Shown here one piece after another: positions 43,794-52,330 of a stretch of 64,000 nucleotides of DNA. The notes below the pieces were generated by a model. It searched no databases and was not told the DNA's origin. It worked only from the letters and a program-made list of their open reading frames with translations. Within the stretch, counting starts at the first letter, position 1. Each line of letters begins with the position of its first letter. The stretch is from Simonsiella sp051414845. GTDB taxonomy: Bacteria; Pseudomonadota; Gammaproteobacteria; Burkholderiales; Neisseriaceae. The translations under genes were made by a program, and so were the position numbers. The stretch covers positions 372,001 to 436,000 of the forward strand of contig CP183313.1 in NCBI GenBank assembly GCA_051414845.1, read 5' to 3'.

Positions 43794-44459
43794 ATGAAAA
43801 AATCCCTATTCACATTGGCAATCATCGCTGCATTGGCAGCTTGTTCACAAGAAAAACCTGCAGAAACCAGCGCAACAACGGCGACCACAACCGCAGCGAC
43901 CACCAACACTGCCGCCAGCACAGCAACTGCTGCACCTGCCACTTCATCTGCGCCTGTATTTAAAGAAGGCGTGGGCGAAGCGACTGAAAAAGCCGACATC
44001 GTTAAATTGGGCGAAGCCTTGAAAACCAGCGGCATGGCAGGTGCAGCCACTAAAGAAGCGGAATGGAATCAACGCTTAGCCAATGCCAAAAGTGCAGCAG
44101 ATGTGAAAGCAGTGTTGAACGAGCAATTGGCGATGTACCAATCTGCTGAAAACGCGCTCAAACCTTTGCAATTGGAAACCGAAAAAGGCAAAGCGGTGCA
44201 CACGCAATTGGTGAGCGGTTTAACTGGTATGCGCGAAATCTTGCAAGAAATGACGGCAATGGATTTGGAATCGCCAGCTGCACAAACGAAAATGCAAGAA
44301 ATCACGCCTAAAATGCAAAAACAGGCAACCGACATCATGCACGCCATGCAAAACTTCGTGGGCTTGATGAAGGCAAACGGTTTGCAAGAAGGCAGCGCGG
44401 CTGAAGCGCAATTCAACCAAAAAATGGGCGAATTAAAAGAAAAAATTGACCAAAAATAA
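43794..44459 (+). CDS. predicted lipoprotein, paralogue 1
   Basis: The 221-residue protein has a lipobox L-A-A-C-S (Cys at 17) and then a Thr/Ala-rich linker (residues 25-55). A helical domain follows with K-E-A-E-W-N-Q-R-L-A-N-A-K-S-A-A-D, E-Q-L-A-M-Y-Q and M-Q-N-F-V-G-L-M-K-A-N-G-L. The linker resembles low-complexity regions that neisserial O-glycosylation systems modify. The helical domain is shared with the next gene. Function unknown. A sigma-70 promoter lies 100 bases upstream. Confidence 0.8.
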   Translation: MKKSLFTLAIIAALAACSQEKPAETSATTATTTAATTNTAASTATAAPATSSAPVFKEGVGEATEKADIVKLGEALKTSGMAGAATKEAEWNQRLANAKSAADVKAVLNEQLAMYQSAENALKPLQLETEKGKAVHTQLVSGLTGMREILQEMTAMDLESPAAQTKMQEITPKMQKQATDIMHAMQNFVGLMKANGLQEGSAAEAQFNQKMGELKEKIDQK

Positions 44460-44533
44460 TGGTTTAATCAGCAGGCAGCCTGAAAATGCTTTCAGGCTGC
44501 CTGAAATTTAATTAGCCGTAATTGATTGAAAAT

Positions 44534-45148
44534 ATGAAAAAAATTCTATTACTCGTTGGCATGGCGTTGGCTTTAACCGCTTGCCAACCAGAAAGTCAGC
44601 CTCAAACGAAGCAGCCAAACAGCAGCGAAAAAGACAGCACTTTGGCTTCATTGCTGCCTGAAAACATCGCCAATTACGCCGAAAAATACGACATCGCGCA
44701 ATTTGTGCTGGTGGCGCAAAAAACAGGTTTGGCGCAAGGCGAACAAAAGGCGAGCGAGTGGAATACGCGTTTGATTGGCGCAAAAAATAATGCCGATGCG
44801 CAAGCTGTGTTCCGTGAACAATTGGCATTTTATCAAGATATTGAAACGCAATTGGGCGCGCTGGAAATGAAAAGCGAACAAGGCAAAGCGATGAAAGCCA
44901 AGATTTTGCACGGCGTTGCGGGCATTCGCGGTTTGCTGGAGCAATTGCAGCAAGTGGATTTGAGCAAACCTGAAGGTTTGGTGATTGCCAATGAAACGGT
45001 GGCAAAATTCAAACCGTTTGCGCACGACGTGGCGCAGGGTATGCAGTTGTTTATGGACATGATGAAAAACAATGGCTTAAATTTTGACGCAACCAATGAA
45101 GCTCAAATTCAAGAAAAATTGCAACAAATGAAAGACTTGCTTAAATAA
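44534..45148 (+). CDS. predicted lipoprotein, paralogue 2
   Basis: The 204-residue lipoprotein starts at ATG 44534 (M-K-K-I-L-L). The lipobox is L-T-A-C-Q. The domain K-A-S-E-W-N-T-R-L-I-G-A-K-N-N-A-D, E-Q-L-A-F-Y-Q and M-Q-L-F-M-D-M-M-K-N-N-G-L aligns with the upstream paralogue, but the Thr/Ala linker is absent. The pair probably arose by tandem duplication. It is probably co-transcribed; two DUS lie between them. Confidence 0.8.
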   Translation: MKKILLLVGMALALTACQPESQPQTKQPNSSEKDSTLASLLPENIANYAEKYDIAQFVLVAQKTGLAQGEQKASEWNTRLIGAKNNADAQAVFREQLAFYQDIETQLGALEMKSEQGKAMKAKILHGVAGIRGLLEQLQQVDLSKPEGLVIANETVAKFKPFAHDVAQGMQLFMDMMKNNGLNFDATNEAQIQEKLQQMKDLLK

Positions 45149-45297
45149 AGAGGCTGCCTGAAAATGTGTAAGTCGGATACTTGTATCCGATAATCTGTAA
45201 ATAAAAACAAATACTTGCTGAAACAGAGAAAATATCGGATTCAAGAATTCGACCTACGTGTTGAGGTTTTGCAAAGGTTTCAGCCTATCAATGTATT

Positions 45298-46941
45298 ATG
45301 AAAAGAAATGCTTGTTTGATTGTTGGTTTGAGCATAGGTTTGACTGCGTGCCAAACTTTGCCATCGCTGGAAAACCGCGAGCCAAGTCAGTTTATTGCCG
45401 TTGCCAGCAGTCCTGCTTTAGAAACATTTTTACAATTGCCGCAAAACAATAGGTTGCCTGAAATGCTGGTGGCAACGGTTGCAGCAAGCGATGTCGCGCG
45501 TGATGAAACCAGTTTAGATAAGTCGCCAATGCAGGATTCGCCGCTGCAAACGATTAAACATGCTGCGCATAGTGAGCCGCTTTATCCTGCTGATTTATAT
45601 GTATTAGCCGATGCCAAAGACGCGTTTGCTGCACGCGTTGCCTTGATTGATAAGGCGGCGGTGGCGTTGGATGTGCAATATTATATTTGGCGCAACGATG
45701 TTTCAGGCAGCTTGATGTTGCAAAAATTGTGGCAGGCAGCCGAGCGTGGCGTGCGCGTGCGGTTTTTGTTGGACGACAACAATACGCGCGGTTTGGATGA
45801 TGTGTTGATGGCGTTGGACGCGCATCCGAATATTCAGGTGCGCTTGTTTAATCCGTTTGTCTATCGCAAATGGCGTTGGACGGGCTATTTCACGGATTTC
45901 AATCGCTTAAATCGGCGCATGCACAATAAATCGCTGACCGCCGACAACCGCGTGGCGATTGTGGGCGGGCGCAATGTGGGCGATGAGTATTTTGATGTGA
46001 ACGCCGATACGGTGTTTGCGGATGTGGACGTGCTGGTTAGCGGCGCGATTGTGTCGCGCGTGTCGCAGGAATTTGACCGTTATTGGGCGAGCGATTCGGC
46101 TTATCCGATTGATAGAATTGTGAAAAAGTTCAATGTGGCGCAGGGCAGGGCACAACTTTTAACAGACCGCGCTTGGGAACCCGCTTATGCGGATTATCAA
46201 GTGAAACTGGCGCAATCGCCGCTGAGCCAAGCCGTTATCACGCGCCGTGTGCCGTATATCCATGCGCAAACACAGCTCATCAGCGATGACCCCGTTAAAG
46301 CATTGGATAGAAAGGTAAAAATCGATATCAGCGCGGCAATGGCAAACGCCTTGCAAACGCCAAAGCGCGAAATGTATCTCGTTAGTCCGTATTTTGTCCC
46401 TGCTAAAGTAGGCGTGCGCGCCTTAGTGGGCTTGGTGCAACAAGGCGTGGATATTACCGTGTTAACCAATTCCTTGCGCGCGACCGATGTGGCAGCGGTG
46501 CATTCGGGCTATGCGCGTTATCGCAAGCCATTGTTGAAATCAGGTGTGCAATTGTATGAATTTAAAGCCGATAATAATTTTTTGACCAAAAAAGATAAAG
46601 GTTTAACAGGCAGCAGCGCAGCCAGTTTACACGCTAAAACCTTCGTTATTGACCGCGAGCGCGTGTACATCGGCTCATTCAATCTTGACCCGCGCAGCGC
46701 GAAATTGAATACCGAAATGGGTTTAGTGATTCATCAGCCGCAATTGGCAACGACAATGCAACAAGACTTGCAGCAATTCACGCAACAAACTGCTTATCGC
46801 GTTACCCTAGACCCACAAAACCGCTTGCAATGGCACAATCCCGACACAGGCAAAACCAGCCGCAAAGAACCCGAAGCAGGTTTTTGGAAGCGATTAACCA
46901 GCAAAATTCTGTCCTATTTGCCGATAGAACGCCTGTTGTAA
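45298..46941 (+). CDS. PLD-superfamily phospholipase/cardiolipin synthase-like lipoprotein
   Basis: The 547-residue protein has a lipobox L-T-A-C-Q (Cys at 18) and two HKD motifs: H-N-K-S-L-T-A-D-N (about residue 205) and H-A-K-T-F-V-I-D-R-E-R-V-Y-I-G-S-F-N-L-D. The pattern matches the ClsC/YmdC type. ClsC uses phosphatidylethanolamine and phosphatidylglycerol to make cardiolipin. A lipid anchor places this one at the periplasmic face. A general PLD-type lipase activity is an alternative. Confidence 0.85.
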   Translation: MKRNACLIVGLSIGLTACQTLPSLENREPSQFIAVASSPALETFLQLPQNNRLPEMLVATVAASDVARDETSLDKSPMQDSPLQTIKHAAHSEPLYPADLYVLADAKDAFAARVALIDKAAVALDVQYYIWRNDVSGSLMLQKLWQAAERGVRVRFLLDDNNTRGLDDVLMALDAHPNIQVRLFNPFVYRKWRWTGYFTDFNRLNRRMHNKSLTADNRVAIVGGRNVGDEYFDVNADTVFADVDVLVSGAIVSRVSQEFDRYWASDSAYPIDRIVKKFNVAQGRAQLLTDRAWEPAYADYQVKLAQSPLSQAVITRRVPYIHAQTQLISDDPVKALDRKVKIDISAAMANALQTPKREMYLVSPYFVPAKVGVRALVGLVQQGVDITVLTNSLRATDVAAVHSGYARYRKPLLKSGVQLYEFKADNNFLTKKDKGLTGSSAASLHAKTFVIDRERVYIGSFNLDPRSAKLNTEMGLVIHQPQLATTMQQDLQQFTQQTAYRVTLDPQNRLQWHNPDTGKTSRKEPEAGFWKRLTSKILSYLPIERLL

Positions 46942-47006
46942 ACCACTTTTCAGGCAGCCTGAAAACTTTTATAATTCAGCCACTTTTTGCCACAAGGACA
47001 TCAAAA

Positions 47007-47195
47007 ATGTATGACAAATACCAATCCGATACAACCCAATTTCTCAACCAATATTTAGAACAACATCCCGAAGAAGCTGCACAACGCCTAAAAAATCGCG
47101 GTTTATTGTGGGATGTAGAACTCAACCCCAAAGAGCAAGCAGGTTTTGAAGCAGCCAAACTGCCGAAAAAACCCTACGCTTACCAGCCAGACTAA
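47007..47195 (+). CDS. DUF3460 family small protein
   Basis: The 62-residue protein (M-Y-D-K-Y-Q-S-D-T-T-Q-F-L, then R-G-L-L-W-D-V-E-L and K-Q-A-G-F-E-A-A-type) matches the small DUF3460 proteins of betaproteobacteria. Its function is unknown. A strong terminator follows. Confidence 0.75.
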   Translation: MYDKYQSDTTQFLNQYLEQHPEEAAQRLKNRGLLWDVELNPKEQAGFEAAKLPKKPYAYQPD

Positions 47196-47205
47196 ACACA
47201 AGCAA

Positions 47206-47245
47206 CAAACCTACTGAAACCATTTTAATCAGTAGGTTTGTCGTT
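47206..47245 (+). terminator. rho-independent terminator after the DUF3460 gene
   Basis: CAAACCTACTG (47206-47216) pairs with CAGTAGGTTTG (47230-47240); TCGTTTATTTT follows. Confidence 0.75.
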
Positions 47246-47262
47246 TATTTTGCAATACATCG

Positions 47263-47426
47263 TAGGGGCTAATGACAATTTGGGCGCGATGTTGGTTTTG
47301 CAGGTAAATTCGTTCAATTCAAGGCGAAAATGCGAGCCAATGCCGTCCATTGGCGAGTATTTTCAACACCGAATTGGACGAATTTAGCGCAAAATCCAAC
47401 CGCGAACGAATTGTCATTAGCCCCTA
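47263..47426. repeat. 164-bp palindromic MITE-like element B
   Basis: TAGGGGCTAATGACAATT (47263-47280) is the exact complement of AATTGTCATTAGCCCCTA (47409-47426). The internal arms continue the inverted repeat to about 48 bases. The length and the central GCCAATG-x-CATTGGC match element A (19719-19882), but the ends are different. No coding frame. Confidence 0.75.
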
Positions 47427-47500
47427 GGGTAAGCTCTGCCCATCAATTAAAAGTTTTCAGGCAGCCTGAAAAACATTTCTCCCACAACAAAAACAAAAAA

Positions 47501-48169
47501 ATGTCCATCACCGCCCCCAAATTCACCCCCGAACTCAGCCACTACTTGCGCCAAATCAGCGAAACCGAACACCCCATACTCGCCCAAATTCGTGCCCAAA
47601 CCGCGCAACATCGGCTCGGCAAAATGGCCATCGCGCCCGAACAAGCCGCCTTGCTCACATGGCTCGCGCGTTTAATCAACACGCAAAACTACCTAGAAAT
47701 CGGCGTATTCACAGGCTACAGTAGCACCGCCATGGCACTCGCCCTGCCTGAAAGCGCACACCTCACCTGTTGCGACATCAACGTTACCTTTACCGATGAA
47801 GCGCAACAACACTGGCGCAACGCAGGCATAGCCCACAAAATCAGCTTGCATTTGCAGCCTGCTATCATCACCATGGACGAACTCATCGCCGAAGGCAAAA
47901 GCGGCAGCTATGATTTCGCCTTCATCGACGCCGACAAACCGCCCACACCACATTACTACGAACGCGCGCTGCAACTCGTGCGCAGCGGCGGTATTATCGC
48001 CATAGACAACCTGCTGCTGGGTGGCAGAATCATCGCCGAAGCCGACTCAAACGCCCCACCATCACACGCCATCTTGCGCCAATTCAACGCCAGCTTGCCA
48101 CACGATAAACGCATTATCGCGCTGACATTGCCGCTAGGCGACGGCTTAACCCTATTGCAAAAACGCTAA
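47501..48169 (+). CDS. SAM-dependent O-methyltransferase (CCoAOMT-like)
   Basis: The 222-residue protein starts at ATG 47501, where Met-Ser-Ile begins the family pattern. The upstream part of the frame lies in repeats. Motifs: E-I-G-V-F-T-G-Y-S-S-T-A-M-A (SAM binding), C-C-D-I-N, F-I-D-A-D-K, I-A-I-D-N-L-L. It is a class I methyltransferase of the CCoAOMT/TylF group. The substrate cannot be read from sequence. Confidence 0.88.
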   Translation: MSITAPKFTPELSHYLRQISETEHPILAQIRAQTAQHRLGKMAIAPEQAALLTWLARLINTQNYLEIGVFTGYSSTAMALALPESAHLTCCDINVTFTDEAQQHWRNAGIAHKISLHLQPAIITMDELIAEGKSGSYDFAFIDADKPPTPHYYERALQLVRSGGIIAIDNLLLGGRIIAEADSNAPPSHAILRQFNASLPHDKRIIALTLPLGDGLTLLQKR

Positions 48170-48336
48170 ACCTTTCAGGCAGCCTGAAAGCAGGGTGCGG
48201 TACACACACGCGCTTTTAAAAATACTAACCGCGTGCGGGCATACATCACCCACCTACCTGTTCAATCATTTTTCAGGCAGCCAAAAAGTAGGGTGGGCAC
48301 CGTCCACCAAAAACCAACTCAACAGAAAATCAAACC

Positions 48337-49014
48337 ATGAAACACACAATCACACTACTCATCGCCACCACAATCCTAACCGCCTGCGCCACCCCACAAA
48401 CCCCAAGCGCAACCCAAAGCCCAGAGCAAACCACCAGCGCACCTATCACACAACTCAAACCCGTCCCCTATCCCGAGCCCAATCTACAAACTCAATTTGA
48501 CCAACTCGCGCTACAAGTGAGCAAACTAGAACACCAAATCGAGCAACTCCAAACCCGCGTGCGCCAACTGGAACAACGCCCTGCAACCCCGCGTCGCAAC
48601 ATCAAACCCAAAGCCGCGCCCATACCCGTTTCAGGCAGCCTGAAAAGCGACAAAACGCTCAGCCAACTTGACGAAGCCAAACAAGCCTACCGCCAAGGCA
48701 ACTATCAAGCCGTGCTCAACCAACTACGCGGTGCAGACAGCGGCGGCAACGGCAGCAACGACGCGCGCGAAGCCATGTACCTACTGCTGCAATCGCACCA
48801 ACGCCTAGACAACTGCCAATCGGTCATCAACATCGGACAACGCTACGCCATTCATTACGCTCAGCAAGAGCAAGCCGACGATGCACTCTATGCCGTCGGA
48901 CAATGCCAATGGCAAATCCAACAACGCGACATCGCCCGCGACACATGGCAAAAACTCATCCGTATCTATCCCAACAGCGACGCTGCTAGACGCGCGGCAG
49001 GCAGATTAAAGTAG
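48337..49014 (+). CDS. coiled-coil and TPR lipoprotein (CpoB/YbgF-like)
   Basis: The 225-residue protein has a lipobox L-T-A-C-A (Cys at 17), a Pro-rich stretch, a coiled coil (residues 50-88: Q-V-S-K-L-E-H-Q-I-E-Q-L-Q-T-R-V-R-Q-L-E-Q), and two TPR-like repeats near the C-terminus (A-K-Q-A-Y-R-Q-G-N-Y-Q-A-V-L-N-Q-L). Trimeric coiled coil plus TPR is the layout of CpoB/YbgF of the Tol-Pal system, but no tol genes are adjacent, so this is only a structural analogy. A DUS is read in frame between the two parts as S-G-S-L-K. Confidence 0.72.
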   Translation: MKHTITLLIATTILTACATPQTPSATQSPEQTTSAPITQLKPVPYPEPNLQTQFDQLALQVSKLEHQIEQLQTRVRQLEQRPATPRRNIKPKAAPIPVSGSLKSDKTLSQLDEAKQAYRQGNYQAVLNQLRGADSGGNGSNDAREAMYLLLQSHQRLDNCQSVINIGQRYAIHYAQQEQADDALYAVGQCQWQIQQRDIARDTWQKLIRIYPNSDAARRAAGRLK

Positions 49015-49100
49015 TTTTGAGTGAACATAAATCCAAAAAAATCCCTTAGGGGTGTAAACCCACCAAAATAAACAAATCATTTTTCAGGTAGCCTGAAAAT

Positions 49101-49206
49101 TACAGTCGTTTCAAATTAATACGGACAAGGCGACAACGTTCGCCGTGTACGCCTAGTACATAAGGGCGTTGGCAACTCTGTACTATTTGTATTTGAAACG
49201 ACTATA
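49101..49206. repeat. Correia-like element, full form
   Basis: A 106-bp unit with a right end CGACTATA and core GGACAAGGCGACAACGTTCG and GGCGTTGGCAACTCTGTACT. Near-identical to 5694-5799 apart from a few bases. It occupies the 49015-49298 gap together with a DUS. Confidence 0.75.
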
Positions 49207-49298
49207 AAAGCAAAGTGGGTAAGCACTCATTGCCCGCGCGATTGAACACAATCTCACTTTCAGGCAACCTAAAATCCTATTGAATCAGGTCAAATCCC

Positions 49299-50090
49299 AT
49301 GAAACCCTTCCAACTCATCATCATCGGCGACGAAATCCTATACGGCGAACGCCAAGACAAACATTTTGCGTTTTTCAAAAACCTATTGCGCGAACACGGC
49401 TTGCAGCTGGCATCCGTATTGTATTTGCCCGATGAGCGCGCTGAACTCGTTCAACATTTACGCACCAGTTTCGCGCAAAACTTGCCCACATTCATCACAG
49501 GCGGCATTGGTGGCACACCCGATGACCACACGCGCCAAGCCGCTGCGCAAGCCTTGAATCTGCCGCTCGTGCGCCACCCAGAAGCCGCCGCGCTCATCAA
49601 CCAAGTTTCCGCTACACGTGGCGACGCGCCCGATTCCGCCGCCGCGCAACAGCGTTTAAACATGGCAGATTTCCCACAAGGCGCGGCGTTGATTCCTAAT
49701 CCATACAACAACATCGCAGGTTTTTCCTATGGCGAACATTATTTTCTGCCTGGGTTCCCCGTGATGGCACATCCAATGGCGCAATGGGTGCTGCAAACCT
49801 ATTATGCCAACTGGTTTCATCAAACAGAGCGCGCCCAAAAAAGCGTGTGGCTATTGGATTTGCCTGAATCCAAAATCACGGCGTTGATGAACGAAATTGA
49901 ACAACAATACACAGGCATTCAAACATTTAGCCTACCCAGCGTCGGCGACGACAACACGCCCGCACACATAGAATTTGGCTTAAAAGCACAAGGACAAGCC
50001 TGCGAACAATTGGAAACTGCGTGGCAATACGTAACCGAGCAACTGGTTTTATTGGGCGGAAAATTGCAAAGGCTGCCTGAAAGCAAATAA
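49299..50090 (+). CDS. CinA-N / MoCF-fold protein
   Basis: The 263-residue protein has the molybdopterin-binding-like (MoaB/Mog) fold: I-I-I-G-D-E-I-L-Y-G-E-R-Q-D, F-I-T-G-G-I-G-G-T-P-D-D-H-T-R-Q, and N-M-A-D-F-P-Q-G-A-A-L-I-P-N-P. The C-terminal deamidase domain of full CinA is absent, so it resembles the stand-alone CinA-N type. Full-length CinA is implicated in pyridine-nucleotide salvage; this shorter form has no defined role here. Confidence 0.85.
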   Translation: MKPFQLIIIGDEILYGERQDKHFAFFKNLLREHGLQLASVLYLPDERAELVQHLRTSFAQNLPTFITGGIGGTPDDHTRQAAAQALNLPLVRHPEAAALINQVSATRGDAPDSAAAQQRLNMADFPQGAALIPNPYNNIAGFSYGEHYFLPGFPVMAHPMAQWVLQTYYANWFHQTERAQKSVWLLDLPESKITALMNEIEQQYTGIQTFSLPSVGDDNTPAHIEFGLKAQGQACEQLETAWQYVTEQLVLLGGKLQRLPESK

Positions 50091-50190
50091 ACATTGAATG
50101 TAGGATGTGTGGCATAAGCCACGCACGCGTTCCCAAAATGAAAAGCGCGTGCGTGCGTTACCGCACACTCCCTACGTGTTTAATATTGTT

Positions 50191-50371
50191 TTCAGGCTGC
50201 CTGAAACGAGCAACTTCGTCATTCCTGCGCAGGCGGGAATCCATCATTCATATTCACAATCCTTTGATAAAAAATAGAAACTTAAAATCAAAGTTGGATT
50301 CCCGCCTGTGCGAGAATGACGATAAATTTGAAATTTTCAGTGTTTTGCAAAGTTTTCAGGCAGCCTGAAAA
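50191..50371. repeat. NIME-like repeat unit (unit 7)
   Basis: ATTCCTGCGCAGGCGGGAAT (50221-50240) and ATTCCCGCCTGTGCGAGAAT (50298-50317) are dRS3-type. DUS copies bound it, and GTTTTGCAAAGTTTTCAGG is at the right. A GTGTGGCATAAGCCACGC palindrome precedes it at 50106. The 328-base gap before xseA holds no gene. Confidence 0.75.
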
Positions 50372-50418
50372 AATCCGTAATAAAACCAAGCCATCAACTT
50401 CCCACCACCTACAACACC

Positions 50419-51765
50419 ATGAACGAACTCTTTACCCCCGCTGCCATCAGCGTATCTGAACTCAACGCCATTGCCAAAACCTTGTTAGAAACCCATTTCC
50501 AAGGCTTTTGGGTCAGCGGCGAAGTATCTAATTTAACGCGTGCCGCCAGCGGACATTATTATTTCTCGCTCAAAGACCAAGGCGCGCAAGTGCGTTGCGC
50601 CATGTTCAAATTCGCCGCCGCGCGTTTGTCCGCGCCGCTTAAAGAGGGCGACCACATTGAAGTGAGCGGCAAAATCAGCATTTACGAAGCGCGTGGCGAA
50701 TTTCAAATCAGCGTCAATGAAGTGCGCCAAGTTGGGCTCGGACGCTTGTTTGAACGCTATGAAAAATTAAAGCAACAATTACAAGCCGAAGGTTTATTCG
50801 CGCCCGAGCGCAAACAGATGCTGCCTGAAAATCCGCGCACCATCGGTTTGGTTACCAGTCTTGCCGCCGCTGCGTTGCGCGATGTTTTAACCACATTGCG
50901 CCGCCGCGCGCCGCATATTCCTGTGGTCATTTATCCCACGCCCGTGCAAGGCGCAGGCAGCGAAAAACAGGTTGCGGCAGCGATTGAAGCGGCAAACGCG
51001 CGCGCGGAAGTGGACGTGTTAATCGTGTGCCGCGGCGGTGGCAGCATCGAGGATTTGTGGGCGTTTAACGAAGAAGTGGCGGTGCGCGCGATTGCCGCGT
51101 CAAAATTACCGATTGTCAGCGGCGTCGGGCATGAAACGGATTTTACTTTGTCGGATTTCGCCGCCGATGTGCGCGCGCCCACGCCAACGGCAGCAGCAGA
51201 ATTGGTCAGCCCCAATCGTGCCGAATTTATCCAGCGCGTGAACAGTTTTCAGGCAGCCTTAACTTATTTCTTGCGCCAATATTATGAAAACGCGGTACAA
51301 AAAACCGATTTTCTGGCGCAAAAATTGGTTAATCCACGCCAAAACTTGCGTGTGCAACAGCAGCAATTGCAGCAGCAACAACACCTGTTGCGCTATGCTT
51401 TGCGCAATCAAATTCAAGCGCACAAGCAACAATTGGCGCAATTGAATCAAACTGTTCGCCATGCTAAACCCGATGTGGCACAGCAAAAAGTTCAGTTGCA
51501 GCGCTTTCAGGCAGGCTTAAATCAAGCGGCGCAACAGTTTTTCAGGCAGCAACAAACGCGTGTAGCACGTCAAAGCGATGTGCTAGAAGCGGTGTCGCCG
51601 CAACGCATTTTGCAGCGCGGTTTTGCGGTGGTACAAGATTCGCGCGGTAAAGTGGTGCAAAACGCCAACGCGCTTAAAGCAGGGCAAAAATTGTCTGTGA
51701 TTTTGGCAGAGGGCAGGGCGGATGTGCAGGTGGTGAATCAGCAGGGGCAGAAAGAGTTGTTTTGA
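50419..51765 (+). CDS. xseA: exodeoxyribonuclease VII large subunit
   Basis: The 448-residue protein has an N-terminal OB fold (F-W-V-S-G-E-V-S-N-L and S-G-H-Y-Y-F-S-L-K-D), a catalytic domain (R-G-G-G-S-I-E-D-L-W-A-F-N and S-G-V-G-H-E-T-D-F-T) and a Gln-rich coiled-coil stretch (about 280-385). With XseB it degrades single-stranded DNA. The DUS at 51249 is read as F-Q-A-A-L. xseB is not in the window. Confidence 0.95.
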   Translation: MNELFTPAAISVSELNAIAKTLLETHFQGFWVSGEVSNLTRAASGHYYFSLKDQGAQVRCAMFKFAAARLSAPLKEGDHIEVSGKISIYEARGEFQISVNEVRQVGLGRLFERYEKLKQQLQAEGLFAPERKQMLPENPRTIGLVTSLAAAALRDVLTTLRRRAPHIPVVIYPTPVQGAGSEKQVAAAIEAANARAEVDVLIVCRGGGSIEDLWAFNEEVAVRAIAASKLPIVSGVGHETDFTLSDFAADVRAPTPTAAAELVSPNRAEFIQRVNSFQAALTYFLRQYYENAVQKTDFLAQKLVNPRQNLRVQQQQLQQQQHLLRYALRNQIQAHKQQLAQLNQTVRHAKPDVAQQKVQLQRFQAGLNQAAQQFFRQQQTRVARQSDVLEAVSPQRILQRGFAVVQDSRGKVVQNANALKAGQKLSVILAEGRADVQVVNQQGQKELF

Positions 51766-51806
51766 ATTTGATGAGATTTCAGGCAGCCTGAAAGCCAAAA
51801 TTCCGC

Positions 51807-51812
51807 TATAAT
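51807..51812 (+). promoter_or_regulatory. -10 element of rnpB
   Basis: TATAAT lies 10 bases before the inferred RNA start at 51822. The expected -35 position (51784-51789, CAGCCT) falls inside a DUS and is poor. Confidence 0.45.
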
Positions 51813-51821
51813 GCGCGCCTT

Positions 51822-52286
51822 AGGTTAAACAGACAGTCGCCGCGTATCGCGTAAGGCATACGGGGAGGAAAGTCCGGGCTACACAGAGCAAAATGCCAGC
51901 TAACGGCTGGGCGTGGCAACACGACGGAAAGTGGAACAGAGAGCAGAACCGCCGATGGTTTCATGATGAAAATCAAGCAGCTCAGATTGCGTCTTAATAC
52001 AAGGCGGCGAGCCGAAGATAGTACATTGAGTACAGCTAGGCGAGCCAACGCAGTAGAAAGGCGCAAGATGAGTTGCGAAACACAGGTAAGGGTGAAAAGG
52101 TGCGGTAAGAGCGCACCGTGCCGCTGGTAACAGCGCGCAGCAGGCTAAACCCCATTTGTAGCAAGACCAAACAGAACACGTTGACGCTGCTCGCCGAGTG
52201 TTCGGGTAGGTTGCTTGAACGTGCTGGTAACGGTACGTCTAGATGAATGACTGTCCAACGACAGAACCCGGCTTATCGTTTGACCT
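51822..52286 (+). ncRNA. rnpB: RNase P RNA
   Basis: The conserved A-type RNase P RNA segments are present in order: AGACAGTCGCCG, GGAGGAAAGTCCGGGCT (P3/P4 region), AACAGAGAGCAGAACCGCCGATGG, GGTAAGGGTGAAAAGGTGCGG, GGTAAGAGCGCACCG, and TAGATGAATGACTGTCC with ACGACAGAACCCGGCTTAT at the 3' side. P1 pairs AGGTTAAAC with GTTTGACCT. The RNA is about 465 nt, longer than the roughly 377-nt E. coli RNA. The extra length is in P12, where a Correia-like core appears to be inserted. It cleaves 5' leaders from tRNA precursors. Confidence 0.95.
51977..52076 (+). repeat. enlarged P12 arm of RNase P RNA containing a Correia-like core
   Basis: GCAGCTCAGATTGCGTCTT (51977-51995) pairs with AAGGCGCAAGATGAGTTGC (52058-52076), with two mismatches and two wobbles, closing a long stem. 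Between them lies ACAAGGCGGCGAGCCGAAGA...AGTAC...AGGCGAGCCAACGC at 51999-52050, which matches the order and wording of the neisserial Correia core (ACAAGGCGACGAAGCCGCAG...AGTAC...AGGCGAGGCAACGC). Confidence 0.65.
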
Positions 52287-52305
52287 TTTCTTTTTTCAGG
52301 CTGCT

Positions 52306-52330
52306 TGGTTTTCAGGCAGCCTGAAATTTT
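52306..52330 (+). terminator. DUS-hairpin terminator of rnpB
   Basis: GGTTTTCAGGCAGCCTGAAA followed by TTTTTG: the palindromic DUS is itself a stem with a CAG or GCAGC loop and is followed by a T-run. The remaining 52331-52523 gap holds palindromic GTAGGTTGG/ TCGGATAC repeats and a final DUS, but no gene. Confidence 0.6.

Noticed and set aside
47330..47500. Upstream part of the O-methyltransferase frame
   Set aside because: It lies within the 164-bp palindromic element and a DUS; family homology starts at 47501.
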